Virus record (IMG/VR): IMGVR_UViG_3300042908_001045
Location: 22,306 to 86,305 of that record
DNA from: a virus
DNA: 64,000 nucleotides
Reading direction: 5' to 3' (one strand)
Shown: one piece after another, positions 1 through 7,756 of the stretch
Position numbering within the stretch: position 1 is the first letter of the stretch
Layout: each line of letters starts with the position of its first letter
Translations under genes and position numbers: made by a program
Notes under the pieces: generated by a model
What the model saw: only the letters and a program-made list of their open reading frames with translations
Database searches by the model: none
What the model was told of the DNA's origin: nothing

Positions 1-182
1 CTAGATTGCCTTTTGAGCCTATTAGCAAGGACAAATACTTGCAGTTAGTAAAAGAGGTAAATCAAAGAAAAACTAATGACGATTTCTTAAATGCTTTACA
101 CAAGTATGATAATGGATTTGATGACCAATCAGGACCTGCTCCATGTGATTCAGATAAATGTCTTTTACCGGAGTCAAAGTGA
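1..182 (+). CDS. nrdJ: C-terminal fragment of a probable class II (adenosylcobalamin-dependent) ribonucleoside-triphosphate reductase
   Basis: Only the last 59 codons are present; the reading frame enters from the left edge (frame 3) and stops with TGA at 180-182. The peptide begins RLPFEPISKDKY and ends with a CDSDKCLLPE segment. A C-terminal cysteine pair is the redox shuttle that re-reduces the active site in class II ribonucleotide reductases, and the surrounding residues (LVKEVNQRK, KYDNGFDDQSGP) look like the tail of cyanobacterial NrdJ as I remember it. If correct, the enzyme converts NTPs to dNTPs for phage DNA synthesis and pairs functionally with the dCTP deaminase at 47.9 kb. The catalytic core lies outside the window, so identity rests on the tail alone. 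Confidence 0.55.
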   Translation, partial: RLPFEPISKDKYLQLVKEVNQRKTNDDFLNALHKYDNGFDDQSGPAPCDSDKCLLPESK

Positions 183-724
183 AAAATAACAGCAGACAAT
201 TAGCAGCTTTGGCGGCTCATAATGGAGACCACAAAACTGCTATTAAACATTATTCCGAAGCACTTGTTATTGAGAAAAGTGCTTCTTTATTCCGTCAAAG
301 AGCAAAGTCTTATATTGCTTTAAAGAAGTTAGATAATGCAATCAAAGATTATACTTCAGCTATTAACATTGAAGTAGATAATTCAGAATGCTATTGTGAA
401 AGAGCGGAGGCTTTTATTAAAAAAACTGATTACAAAGCTGGGTTAGCTGATTGCAACGACGCTTTGGAGGTCAATCCTAGTTCTCCAACCGCTTTGCTTC
501 TTAAAGGAATAATATTAGCTAAACTAGGTGATATCAATGCTGGCATAAACTCCATTAACAGTTGCTTAAAAATTAACAAATGGTATGCCAGAGCGTATTA
601 CGAAAGAGCAATATTAATGGAATCAATTGACAAAGAAAAAGCTAAACTTGATTACTACCAGGCAGCGCATATAGGATATCTAGATGCCCTTGAAAAGTAT
701 CGAAAATTAGCAAAAATTACGTAA
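158..724 (+). CDS. TPR repeat protein
   Basis: The protein is 188 aa and made of about four tetratricopeptide repeats. Each has the usual small/aromatic pattern, for example AIKHYSEALVIE, AIKDYTSAINIE, GLADCNDALEVNP and GINSINSCLKIN. TPRs form alpha-solenoid protein-protein interaction surfaces and do not reveal the partner. The ATG at 158 overlaps the upstream reductase gene by 25 bp. A GTG at 179 in the same frame would overlap its stop codon as GTGA and is an equally good, translationally coupled start (first residues VKNNSRQLAAL). No signal peptide or membrane segment is visible. Function is unknown. Confidence 0.8.
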   Translation: MSFTGVKVKNNSRQLAALAAHNGDHKTAIKHYSEALVIEKSASLFRQRAKSYIALKKLDNAIKDYTSAINIEVDNSECYCERAEAFIKKTDYKAGLADCNDALEVNPSSPTALLLKGIILAKLGDINAGINSINSCLKINKWYARAYYERAILMESIDKEKAKLDYYQAAHIGYLDALEKYRKLAKIT

Positions 725-787
725 CTTTATTTATGTTGTCTTTTAAAATTATAATAAAATAAAATTATGATATTAAGAGACAACAAA

Positions 788-1465
788 ATGAATGTATTAA
801 TAGTAGACACAGAGACTACAGGGCTAGAAGAGTCTAGTCTTGTTATAGAGGTAGCAGCTATTTTATATAGCGTTAAGACTAAGTCTATACTTAGTCAAGT
901 CAGTTCTTTGATAAATTGGGAGAACGCTGATAATCCAGCAAAAGGGATTAACAAAATTAGCACAGAAATGCTTAGAGAAGGTGCTGCTCAAGAATTGGCT
1001 TTAGAAATGATTTATCAAATGTCTCAAAACGTACAGTATATCTTAGGGCATAATATTGAATTTGATAAAAAACAACTGCATAAAATCATTGGTACTGGAT
1101 TTGGGAAAAACAACACTTGGGTAGATACTCAAGATATTACTTATCCTAATTCTGAGTATTGCAAATCCACTGCATTGGCTAATTTAGCTTATGCTCATAG
1201 TATTCCAGTTATTGATTGTCATAGAGCGCTAGATGACTGCCGGACTCTAGTTAGATTACTCACTGTAGTACCAGAATTAGAAGCAGAAATCATTAAAGCA
1301 GCACGCCCTAAGTTTCTTTACCGTAGTTTAGAGCCAAAGCCAGGCACATTAAGCAAGCAAGCTGGATTTAGATGGAATACTTTAATTCAAAACGCTTGGG
1401 CTAAGAAAATGTCAGCAGAAGATGCTACTAAACTGCCATTTGAAACAGTTTTAATACAAGAATGA
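788..1465 (+). CDS. DnaQ-like 3'-5' exonuclease (DEDDh family)
   Basis: All three exonuclease motifs are present in order: DTETTG near the N-terminus (Exo I, metal-binding D and E), GHNIEFD (Exo II), and HRALDDCRTL (Exo III, DEDDh histidine and aspartate). This is the fold of the DNA polymerase III epsilon proofreading subunit and of many stand-alone phage exonucleases. I chose the ATG at 788 (MNVLIVDTE) because it starts right before the first strand of the fold and has GAGA a suitable distance upstream; an in-frame ATG at 767 would add seven residues. The C-terminal ~50 residues beyond the catalytic core are unassigned. It probably acts in replication, repair or host DNA breakdown. Confidence 0.85.
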   Translation: MNVLIVDTETTGLEESSLVIEVAAILYSVKTKSILSQVSSLINWENADNPAKGINKISTEMLREGAAQELALEMIYQMSQNVQYILGHNIEFDKKQLHKIIGTGFGKNNTWVDTQDITYPNSEYCKSTALANLAYAHSIPVIDCHRALDDCRTLVRLLTVVPELEAEIIKAARPKFLYRSLEPKPGTLSKQAGFRWNTLIQNAWAKKMSAEDATKLPFETVLIQE

Positions 1466-1489
1466 AAACAAATAATTTTCAGAAATCAC

Positions 1490-1518
1490 TTGACACGCTA
1501 TTGTCAATGGATTATACT
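1490..1518 (+). promoter_or_regulatory. sigma70-type promoter
   Basis: TTGACA (1490-1495), a 17-nt spacer and TATACT (1513-1518) precede the small-gene run starting at 1544. The -35 box sits in the context CACTTGACA, which recurs at 8450 and 22252. Confidence 0.7.
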
Positions 1519-1543
1519 GAATTTGTACTTTTAAGGTAAGAAA

Positions 1544-1765
1544 GTGTACTATTTTGCAAAAGTAGAAAGAATCAAAGGCAAATGCCATTTAACTGACTCT
1601 AACTACAGTATCAGTCAAGATGCTGCGTTAGCGGTGTTGAGTTTAGGATTAGTTGGAGCTATTCCAGATGCTGTTGTGTTTAGAGAAATACTTGATGCTG
1701 ACACCATCAAGTATCGTGTAGAGGCTCCTCAAGAAGAATGGGATAAATGGAGGGAAGATAAATGA
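1544..1765 (+). CDS. small protein of unknown function (family A, copy 1)
   Basis: A 73-aa protein starting at GTG 1544, chosen because AAGGTAAGAAA lies just upstream and a consensus promoter sits 26 bp before it. Its layout (tyrosine-rich start, a helix around ISQDAALAVLSLGLVGAIP, then a strand and EAPQEEWDKW) matches the first ~70 residues of the protein at 3002-3556 (TRDLAMVALALAKAGKLP, EASEASWEKA), so the two are paralogues. Function is unknown. It overlaps the next gene as ATGA, so they are probably co-translated. Confidence 0.65.
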   Translation: MYYFAKVERIKGKCHLTDSNYSISQDAALAVLSLGLVGAIPDAVVFREILDADTIKYRVEAPQEEWDKWREDK

Positions 1766-2187
1766 ATTACGTTGTTAATTATGATGATCCATACCTTAAA
1801 AATTGGCTAAATGCTAATCCTGATGTGTGGGAACAATTCATAAAGAAACACAAAAATGGAAAGTTTTTCATAGCGCTCAAAGACAGATTTGATGCGTGTG
1901 TTTTTTATGAAACTAAAGATCATTGGGGAGAATTTATCTATGGAGTCCAACTTCATCCTCCTTTAGAGAAAGAAGAATTTGGTTTTCTAGATATTGAACA
2001 AATAGAAAATCGTTTCCACTGTCATTGCTTAATGCTTATAGGGAAAGCAGCAGATCCTGTTTCCAAAGAGCAACAAAGGCAGGAATACATCTCTTACATA
2101 GAGTTGTACGGAGTTGAAAAACTCGTACAAGTGGTTGGAGAAAGCAAAGCTAAAGAAGTCTTAGGAGATTATGCAATTTATTGCTGA
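1762..2187 (+). CDS. protein of unknown function (NANPDVWEQF family, copy 1)
   Basis: A 141-aa protein, translationally coupled to its upstream neighbour through an ATGA overlap. Residues about 12-30 (NWLNANPDVWEQFIKKH) are nearly identical to residues 12-28 of the next gene, which shows a local gene duplication. The middle is strand-rich (FDACVFYE, EFIYGVQLH) and the C-terminus helical and charged. No catalytic motif is visible and I do not recognise the family. The tandem arrangement with three other small genes from one promoter suggests a fast-evolving early phage operon. Confidence 0.7.
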   Translation: MNYVVNYDDPYLKNWLNANPDVWEQFIKKHKNGKFFIALKDRFDACVFYETKDHWGEFIYGVQLHPPLEKEEFGFLDIEQIENRFHCHCLMLIGKAADPVSKEQQRQEYISYIELYGVEKLVQVVGESKAKEVLGDYAIYC

Positions 2188-2431
2188 CGATGAAAAAATT
2201 CAGGATTGGCTAAACGCTAATCCTGACGTGTGGGAACAATTTATTAAAGAACATCCAGAATATTCTTACACGACTTTTGATAAAGCTATTTTCTTTACAG
2301 AAGAAATGCCAGAAAATAGCGATTATTCAATAGCAACGTTTGTCAAATTTGAGCCAAGAGTCAAATCATCTGATGCATGGTTCTTGTCTGATTGTTTCTT
2401 AGATTTTTGTAAAAGGAGGTGGAATGTTTAA
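2171..2431 (+). CDS. protein of unknown function (NANPDVWEQF family, copy 2)
   Basis: An 86-aa paralogue of the preceding protein: residues 8-28 share the DWLNANPDVWEQFIKEHPE block, then diverge (ATFVKFEPRVKSSDAWFLSD). It overlaps the upstream gene by 17 bp and the downstream gene by 8 bp. It is shorter than copy 1 and lacks its C-terminal helical part, so it may be a reduced copy. Function is unknown. Confidence 0.65.
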   Translation: MQFIADDEKIQDWLNANPDVWEQFIKEHPEYSYTTFDKAIFFTEEMPENSDYSIATFVKFEPRVKSSDAWFLSDCFLDFCKRRWNV

Positions 2432-3023
2432 AGTAGATTGTTTTGGGACTGAATTAGTCGTTGATATTCTTATGGAAAAGAATCAAATGGCAATATTAAA
2501 TCTTTCTCCATTAGAAGATTATATCTGGGCAAAAATATTTTACGAATTTGGATGGAATGTGCCAGATCCATCCAATATAGCAAAGTCTTGTTTTGCTTTT
2601 TCAATGGATAAAAAAGAAAAAAGTCATGTACTCTTTTTGGAGTACAAAGAGAATTGCCTCAAACATGTTTACAATCAACTACAAAGCAAAATGAAACTCT
2701 ATCTAGAGGACAATCCAAATGAGTTTAGATGGGATTTGCCATACGTCAAAGGAACGTATGACTACCATTATTTTAGATTGCTAGAAACTCCAGTTAGCAT
2801 GTATGTTGATGTAAATTACTACAGAGGCTGGGAAACTCAAATATGGTATGAGCTGTTAACCAAAAACAGTAATAAAACAAAAGAACAATTTTTCAAAGAG
2901 GAAAAAGAAAAACTAAAACAGTTTTTTTATAAACTTGCTTCAGACAGGCTAAATATTGACTTGTCTAAATACACATATATTGACAACACAAACACTTTGG
3001 TATGGACATTATGTACGCAGTAA
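2424..3023 (+). CDS. protein of unknown function
   Basis: A 199-aa protein with a strong AAGGAGGT ribosome binding site just before ATG 2424, itself inside the end of the preceding gene. It is rich in aromatic residues (YIWAKIFYEFGWNVP, YDYHYFRLLE, YRGWETQIWYELL) and has a lysine-rich helix near residues 150-170 (KTKEQFFKEEKEKLKQFF). No known domain is recognised. It is in the same operon as the duplicated small genes and overlaps the next one by 22 bp. Confidence 0.7.
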   Translation: MFKVDCFGTELVVDILMEKNQMAILNLSPLEDYIWAKIFYEFGWNVPDPSNIAKSCFAFSMDKKEKSHVLFLEYKENCLKHVYNQLQSKMKLYLEDNPNEFRWDLPYVKGTYDYHYFRLLETPVSMYVDVNYYRGWETQIWYELLTKNSNKTKEQFFKEEKEKLKQFFYKLASDRLNIDLSKYTYIDNTNTLVWTLCTQ

Positions 3024-3556
3024 TTGATGAAAATAAACAGCTTAAAGAAGCTAGTCCTGGTATTACCAGAGATTTAGCTATGGTTGCTTTAGCTTTGGCA
3101 AAAGCAGGTAAACTCCCAAACGTTTCTTTTAAGAAGCAAAAAAATTTATATTTTATCGAGGCATCTGAAGCTTCGTGGGAAAAAGCAAACCGCAGGCTTA
3201 AACGATTTGATGATTTGACAATTTACTCAATTAAATACCCAGCTTACTTGCTGGGTTTTGCTTTAATTATGCAAAAATATGTTGAAATAACAGCTAATGG
3301 TGAGATAGTAAATGGCACGCTTAAATTAAATGAAATAGCTGCTAAAACACTACTAGAATTAATCAAAAACGAAGGCAACTCCAACTTACACACAGAGTAT
3401 GGAGTATTTTCTATATTTCAAACAGCTTTTATTAGACAAGACATCTTGTATACGGAAAACAATAAAATTTGTATGCATGATGCAGTACTAAGCTATTTTG
3501 TTTTAGCCAATGATAAAACATGGGACAATCTATTAGCAACAGGTGAAAATATATGA
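3002..3556 (+). CDS. protein of unknown function (family A, copy 2, with C-terminal extension)
   Basis: A 184-aa protein. Residues 1-70 resemble the 73-aa protein at 1544-1765, including the TRDLAMVALALAKAGKLP helix and the closing EASEASWEKA. The remaining ~110 residues (from about MQKYVEITANGE) look like a separate, unrelated domain. The DNA at the boundary between the halves encodes a terminator-like hairpin (3238-3259), so the frame may be a fusion of two formerly separate genes. Starts at ATG 3002 or ATG 3011 are both possible; neither has a clear Shine-Dalgarno sequence. Confidence 0.6.
   Translation: MDIMYAVIDENKQLKEASPGITRDLAMVALALAKAGKLPNVSFKKQKNLYFIEASEASWEKANRRLKRFDDLTIYSIKYPAYLLGFALIMQKYVEITANGEIVNGTLKLNEIAAKTLLELIKNEGNSNLHTEYGVFSIFQTAFIRQDILYTENNKICMHDAVLSYFVLANDKTWDNLLATGENI
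3238..3259 (+). terminator. terminator-like hairpin inside a coding frame
   Basis: CCCAGC (3238-3243), a 6-nt loop and GCTGGG (3250-3255), followed directly by TTTTGCTTT. It has the form of an intrinsic terminator but lies in frame inside the 184-aa gene, between its two apparent domains. Confidence 0.45.
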
Positions 3557-3745
3557 CCGCACAAGAATACTACCAATTAGGACAAATAATCTCTAAACGT
3601 ATAATTGGTAGAAATGGCTAGAAGTTAGCAGACAAGCAAGCAGCTGTTAGAGCCTTTGGGTCCAGTATCTTGTTAGATTTAAATTTGCTGTTGCCTATTC
3701 AGCAATAGGCAACGTCTACTACCCAACCGGAGATTTTATACTAGC
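3553..3745 (+). other. intergenic stretch with a 22-codon frame and a perfect hairpin
   Basis: An ATG at 3553 overlaps the preceding stop as ATGA and opens a 22-codon frame (starts MTAQEYYQLG) ending TAG at 3619-3621. It may be a gene remnant. At 3690-3713 there is a perfect 10-bp stem (GTTGCCTATT / AATAGGCAAC) with a CAGC tetraloop and no T-run on either side. It lies between the end of the plus-strand operon and the end of parA, so it could be a transcription barrier or mRNA-stabilising structure for either strand. Confidence 0.4.
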
Positions 3746-4651
3746 CTAAGTATTAAGTCTCCATAAAAGGGACGCAAAAGACGAAATTTCAGTCACAGTC
3801 AAACTACCATTCATGTTCTGTTCAGCATATACTTGATTAGGCAATAATAAGTTATTCATTTCCAGAATTGGTTTTAGTTTAGTAGTGACCGTCTTTTCTA
3901 TTTCTTTTATCCAAGTTTGAAATGCTCTGGCTTCTTTGCCTCTGATAATTCCATAGTTTTGCACTATAGTTCCTAAAAATTTCAACTTAAACCCTGGAAA
4001 TGGATAAGCAGCTTCTTTTAGAATAGGATTTTTGCTTGCTTTCTTTGCCCAATCACACCATTTTGGTAATATTCTAGCTAAAGAATCTATGGCCATTACT
4101 GAAAAGAAATCAGCAGTTGTAGGTACTAAGAAAAAATCACTAATCATTAATAAATTTTGATTGATTGCTCCTAAACTGGGACTCATATCAATTAAAATGT
4201 AGTCAGCATTAAATTTATTAGCTGTCTTTTCTAAAAGATCAGAAATCGCACCTGGTAAATTTTTTAGTGCATGAATTGAACCACTCAGTTCTTGTGCAAT
4301 ACCTAACGTTACTTCATATTCAGCAAAACCAACATGTCCAGGTAATAAAAACAGTCCTTCTTGTCCTTCTATGGGAATACAATCTACTGCTTGAATAGCT
4401 CTTGGCTGAGATTCAAAAGCAGGAGCTAAGCCAGTTTTAATATTAGAAGAATTTTGATAAATGCTTTCTATTCTGGCTTCATCTTCTTCTGTTTCTTCTT
4501 TTAATGCCATGCCTGTAAGATTACACTGAGGATCAGCATCTACCAAAATTACTCTTTTCCCTTTTTCAGCAAGCATCCAACCTAAGTTGAATGTAGTAGT
4601 GGTTTTGCCCACACCACCTTTATGATTAAATAAGGCAATTTTTTGAACCAT
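3746..4651 (-). CDS. parA: ParA-type partition ATPase
   Basis: A 301-aa protein with the deviant Walker A motif KGGVGKTTT at residues 11-19, the A' motif LVDADPQCNLTG and the Walker B region YILIDMSPSLG. These identify the ParA/MinD/Soj family, which positions plasmid or chromosome DNA on the nucleoid. No ParB-like partner is adjacent. In phages a ParA usually signals plasmid-like maintenance, but orphan ParA proteins can have other cargo. It is transcribed leftward from its own promoter. Its 3' end sequence is partly duplicated at 4871-4903. Length is typical of ParA type Ib/Soj-like proteins. Confidence 0.9.
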   Translation of the reverse strand: MVQKIALFNHKGGVGKTTTTFNLGWMLAEKGKRVILVDADPQCNLTGMALKEETEEDEARIESIYQNSSNIKTGLAPAFESQPRAIQAVDCIPIEGQEGLFLLPGHVGFAEYEVTLGIAQELSGSIHALKNLPGAISDLLEKTANKFNADYILIDMSPSLGAINQNLLMISDFFLVPTTADFFSVMAIDSLARILPKWCDWAKKASKNPILKEAAYPFPGFKLKFLGTIVQNYGIIRGKEARAFQTWIKEIEKTVTTKLKPILEMNNLLLPNQVYAEQNMNGSLTVTEISSFASLLWRLNT

Positions 4652-4688
4652 TGTTACGCACCATTTTAATTTTAATGATCAAACTTAT

Positions 4689-4713
4689 TGATTAATCATT
4701 TGTATGAATTATA
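4689..4713 (-). promoter_or_regulatory. extended -10 promoter and palindrome upstream of parA
   Basis: On the minus strand TGG-TATAAT gives an extended -10 (TATAAT complement at 4708-4713) without a good -35. The perfect 10-bp palindrome TGATTAATCA lies at 4689-4698 around the expected start of transcription, a plausible autoregulatory operator. Confidence 0.5.
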
Positions 4714-4861
4714 CCATATTTTCCCAGAAATGTTGAATGTCGTTACGCAAGTTTGCATATTCAGTTATAGTAGTCCTATTAAGAGTGAAAATGTTAACAT
4801 CTCATGATATTTGGATATAGATTCCGCAACTTTAGTAATTTTAGATTACGTAGTTTATTAA

Positions 4862-5017
4862 ATTGGCACTTCAGTATTAATTCTCCATAAAAAGGACGCA
4901 AAAGCCAATTATCGCAAAGCTGTTAAATTAAAGCCAAATAGCCTAGTTAACCGTGCTGTTTTATTCAATTTACTCAAAAAACAAGGAAGAATTAATGAAG
5001 TAAGCGGTTTAATTTGA
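4862..5017 (+). pseudogene. remnant of a TPR gene joined to a copy of the parA 3' end
   Basis: The plus strand reads, without a start codon, a peptide containing ANYRKAVKLKPNSLVNRAVL followed by a second half-repeat and TGA at 5015-5017, clearly a broken tetratricopeptide repeat. The first part (4871-4903) repeats, with few changes, the parA 3' end at 3749-3781; read on the minus strand it gives FASFLWRINT against FASLLWRLNT in ParA. The two fragments overlap on opposite strands, so this is a recombination scar rather than a live gene. Confidence 0.6.
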
Positions 5018-5038
5018 TTAATAACATAACTAGTGGGT

Positions 5039-5070
5039 AAAAGCATTTAACTGTATAATTAAATGCTTTT
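5039..5070 (+). terminator. hairpin with T-run
   Basis: A 12-bp stem AAAAGCATTTAA / TTAAATGCTTTT with an 8-nt loop, followed by further T. It could terminate transcription in either direction, since the complement is also T-rich. It is AT-rich, so strength is uncertain. Confidence 0.45.
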
Positions 5071-5177
5071 TATCACGGAAGGTGGTAAAAAATTTCTAAA
5101 AAAAAATAACAAAACCAGATCTTTCCGCTACTGGCTCTGTTATGATAGATTTATTATTCATCATGGATCTATTATAA

Positions 5178-6389
5178 ATGAGTTTTGTTTTTCCGGGGAG
5201 AGTAATCGCATATTCTCCAGAGGTATCAAAAAAACTAGGGTCTGTCACCGCTGCCATCCTAGTAGGACAATTAGAGTTTTGGTTCAGCAAATATAAGACA
5301 TTTTGGAAGTTCTTAGAACCAAACAACTCTGAGAATTATAGAGAAGGCGACTCTTGGACAGAAGAACTAGCGTTTTCCAAAGCAGAGTTCAAGACTGCTT
5401 TTAACAAAGTAGGGATAAAGTACGCCTCCCAAAAAGAGTATGAAGATGCAGAGAATAAGTTCGTCAAGGACGGTAAAGAATATCTTTACTGTTCTTATAC
5501 GAATAAGATGACGCATATTACCTGGTATGAGCGCAACGATGCCAAGGTAGAGAAATTTTGGATAGACACATTTTTTGTGGATAGAAGCACTCTTAAAGAA
5601 CGTCCGTTTCCATCTAATGAACTACAAGATAAGAAAGGCACAAGACCGCTGACACCCGTACTTGGTATTAGACGAGATTTACCACAATCACAATCTTACT
5701 TTCCCGAAAGCAAGAAAGTTGATCTCGATTCATATACAGATATCAATGCAAAGAAAAAAAATAAATATGTCAAGAAAGATGTTGTGGACAAGACTCAGAA
5801 TAAGTCTGAGGAGAAGCCAGAAGTCCAAGAAGTAAAAAGTCTTTCTTTAGTAAAAACTCAAGAAGATAAGAATGTTGAAAGATTATCCGTTGATCAATAT
5901 AAACAAGTGCCGCCCGCGCCCGCGTCTTGTCAAGGCAAGGATGGTCTTGGATTAAGCAATGATTATTATACGCGTCCAACACATCATATAAAAAAGACAT
6001 CTATGAGCATTGCAACAGATGCTTGGATGGCTGAAAGCAAGCAAAATGTTAAAGCTTCGTTTGCTGAATGGGTGTATAATGAGCGGCGAAAAAGCAATTC
6101 TAATACTAATTTGGTTGATATTGTTGCTGAGATTAAAAACAATGCCGACGGCGCTGCTATTTGGTGGAAACAGTATCTTAAATACCAAGAAGAACAAGCC
6201 AAGCTAGAACAGCTGCAACAAGAGAAGTTAAAAGAGAAGGCATTGGCTGAAGCCAAAGAAAAGCAAGCGCAATGGGAGATAGAACAAGAAGCTGAATCTT
6301 ATGGCATGACTACTCAAGAGTACATTCTCTATAAGAACAGAAAAGCTAAAGAGGACTTAAAAGCTAAATTCAATGAGTGGGGTTCCTAA
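5178..6389 (+). CDS. replication initiator-like protein with N-terminal winged helix
   Basis: A 403-aa protein. Residues about 15-130 have the winged-helix pattern common to phage and plasmid replication proteins: SVTAAILVGQLEFWF, then SWTEELAFSKAEFKTAFNKVG, then a beta-wing (YLYCSYTNKMTHITWY). The middle (140-265) is a low-complexity charged linker. The C-terminal third contains a helical domain (FAEWVYNERRK...AAIWWKQYLKY) and a long Lys/Glu/Gln coiled coil, like loaders that bind a helicase. It lies directly upstream of dnaB, the usual initiator/loader position. Start at ATG 5178 has no strong ribosome binding site. The exact family was not identified, so initiator function is inferred. Confidence 0.65.
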   Translation: MSFVFPGRVIAYSPEVSKKLGSVTAAILVGQLEFWFSKYKTFWKFLEPNNSENYREGDSWTEELAFSKAEFKTAFNKVGIKYASQKEYEDAENKFVKDGKEYLYCSYTNKMTHITWYERNDAKVEKFWIDTFFVDRSTLKERPFPSNELQDKKGTRPLTPVLGIRRDLPQSQSYFPESKKVDLDSYTDINAKKKNKYVKKDVVDKTQNKSEEKPEVQEVKSLSLVKTQEDKNVERLSVDQYKQVPPAPASCQGKDGLGLSNDYYTRPTHHIKKTSMSIATDAWMAESKQNVKASFAEWVYNERRKSNSNTNLVDIVAEIKNNADGAAIWWKQYLKYQEEQAKLEQLQQEKLKEKALAEAKEKQAQWEIEQEAESYGMTTQEYILYKNRKAKEDLKAKFNEWGS

Positions 6390-6394
6390 TTTTA

Positions 6395-6423
6395 TTGACA
6401 GTGTGTTTTTATTGTGTTAGATT
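6395..6423 (+). promoter_or_regulatory. sigma70-type promoter for dnaB
   Basis: TTGACA (6395-6400), a 17-nt spacer and TAGATT (6418-6423), 29 bp before the dnaB ATG. Confidence 0.65.
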
Positions 6424-6451
6424 GCTGGTGGTGTTTACTTAGTAGTGGTTC

Positions 6452-7756
6452 ATGGATATTACAATAATTGATTCTCCGGAGTCGGAGAGAGAGCTTCTAA
6501 GCTATGTGTTAGTGCATAGTAGTTTGGATATAGTTGAAAAATACGAGATACAGGAAGAAGATTTTTCTGTATTGGATTACAAAAAGCTATTTAAAGTATT
6601 TAAGGCTTTAAATAGTCAAGGCAAGCGCATTGACTTAATGGAAGTCACTAATTTTTTGACTACAAACTCTGTCAAGTTAGTGGCAGAGCCAAAAGCATTG
6701 ATAGCATCTATCCTGGATAGTGCATATTACAATCCAGAGTCAGCAGCATCTATTATTAAAGACAAAACGCTCAGGAGGCGAATTATGTCAGCTGCTGAAT
6801 TTGCAAAAAAGGAGTCTAACAACTTGCTTATTGAGCCACAGGACTTATTGGCATCTATGCAAGAGGAGTTACTAAAAGTCGAAAGGCAAGTTCATGGGGA
6901 CAGATATCAGCTGTTCTCTGCTAATAAGCTGGCTATGTCCGTTTTTGATTATCTTACTTCAGAACATCAGAAATTGCCTAATTTAGGCTGGTATTCACTT
7001 GATAATATACTAGAAGGCATTCGTCCATGTGTGTACCTTGTAGCTGGCGGTACAGGCATGGGGAAAACGTCTTTTATGTTAGCCATGGCAATGCAATTAA
7101 TGAAGCTGCATGGATTGCCTGCATTGTACTTTACTCCTGAGATGACACAGGAGCAGTTTGCAACAAGAGTTTTGTCAAACATCACTGGAATAAATTCTAG
7201 TGATTTGTTGCAGATTGGCAGAAATGAGCAACATCACAAGTGGGATACAATGAGTCAGGGTATTGCTCAATTGGGAGAATTGCCATTGTATGTGAACGAT
7301 AATAGTTCACCGAGCATGGCAATCATTGAGTCAGATATCAGGAAAGTGATAGCTCAGCGTGGTGAGAAGATGGCTGTATTTGTGGATTATTTACAGCAAT
7401 TGCCACCTGTATCTAAAGATGGTGATTCTGCATCTGAGCTAGGACGACGGATGCAACTACTTGATAATATTTCTAAGAAATATCAAGTACCGTTATTCGT
7501 TGGTTGTCAGATTAATCGTAGTAACGCTACTACACAAGACAAACGTCCTGATTTGTTTAGTATTCGTGGTAGTGGAGAGATCGCGGAAAAGGCAGCTGTT
7601 ATTCTAGGATTGTTTCGTTCTGCTTATTATAGTAAAGATCCAGGAGATTATAGCTTTGAAGTTTTAGTGTTAAAAAATCGATGGGGAAGGATGGGCGAGA
7701 CTGCTTATCTTCAATGCGATCTCGGTACATCTACGTTCAAGGACACAACAGTATAA
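6452..7756 (+). CDS. dnaB: replicative DNA helicase DnaB
   Basis: A 434-aa protein of normal DnaB length. The N-terminal ~110 residues form the helical DnaB-N domain (SERELLSYVLVHSSL, DYKKLFKVFKALNSQGKRID). The RecA-like motor has Walker A GGTGMGKTSF near residue 200, the FTPEM segment after it, Walker B VFVDYLQQL, and the H4 region GSGEIAEKAAVILGL. It unwinds DNA 5'-3' as a hexamer at the phage fork, presumably loaded by the upstream protein. No primase domain is fused to it and none is present in the window. Its stop codon overlaps the next start as TAATG. Confidence 0.95.
   Translation: MDITIIDSPESERELLSYVLVHSSLDIVEKYEIQEEDFSVLDYKKLFKVFKALNSQGKRIDLMEVTNFLTTNSVKLVAEPKALIASILDSAYYNPESAASIIKDKTLRRRIMSAAEFAKKESNNLLIEPQDLLASMQEELLKVERQVHGDRYQLFSANKLAMSVFDYLTSEHQKLPNLGWYSLDNILEGIRPCVYLVAGGTGMGKTSFMLAMAMQLMKLHGLPALYFTPEMTQEQFATRVLSNITGINSSDLLQIGRNEQHHKWDTMSQGIAQLGELPLYVNDNSSPSMAIIESDIRKVIAQRGEKMAVFVDYLQQLPPVSKDGDSASELGRRMQLLDNISKKYQVPLFVGCQINRSNATTQDKRPDLFSIRGSGEIAEKAAVILGLFRSAYYSKDPGDYSFEVLVLKNRWGRMGETAYLQCDLGTSTFKDTTV

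Larger units (their letters stand above)
4652..5177. other. intergenic region between parA and the replication initiator
   Basis: This 526-bp gap holds the parA promoter, a parA/TPR gene remnant and a 12-bp hairpin. GTTACGCA occurs twice (4653-4660 and 4742-4749). No obvious iteron array or DnaA-box cluster could be seen by eye. Its position before an initiator-like gene and next to parA makes it the best place to look for an origin, but the sequence alone does not show one. Confidence 0.4.

Noticed and set aside
5063-5326. Small open frames on both strands around the initiator start
   Set aside because: Both overlap the initiator gene or its leader and show no conserved features or ribosome binding sites.
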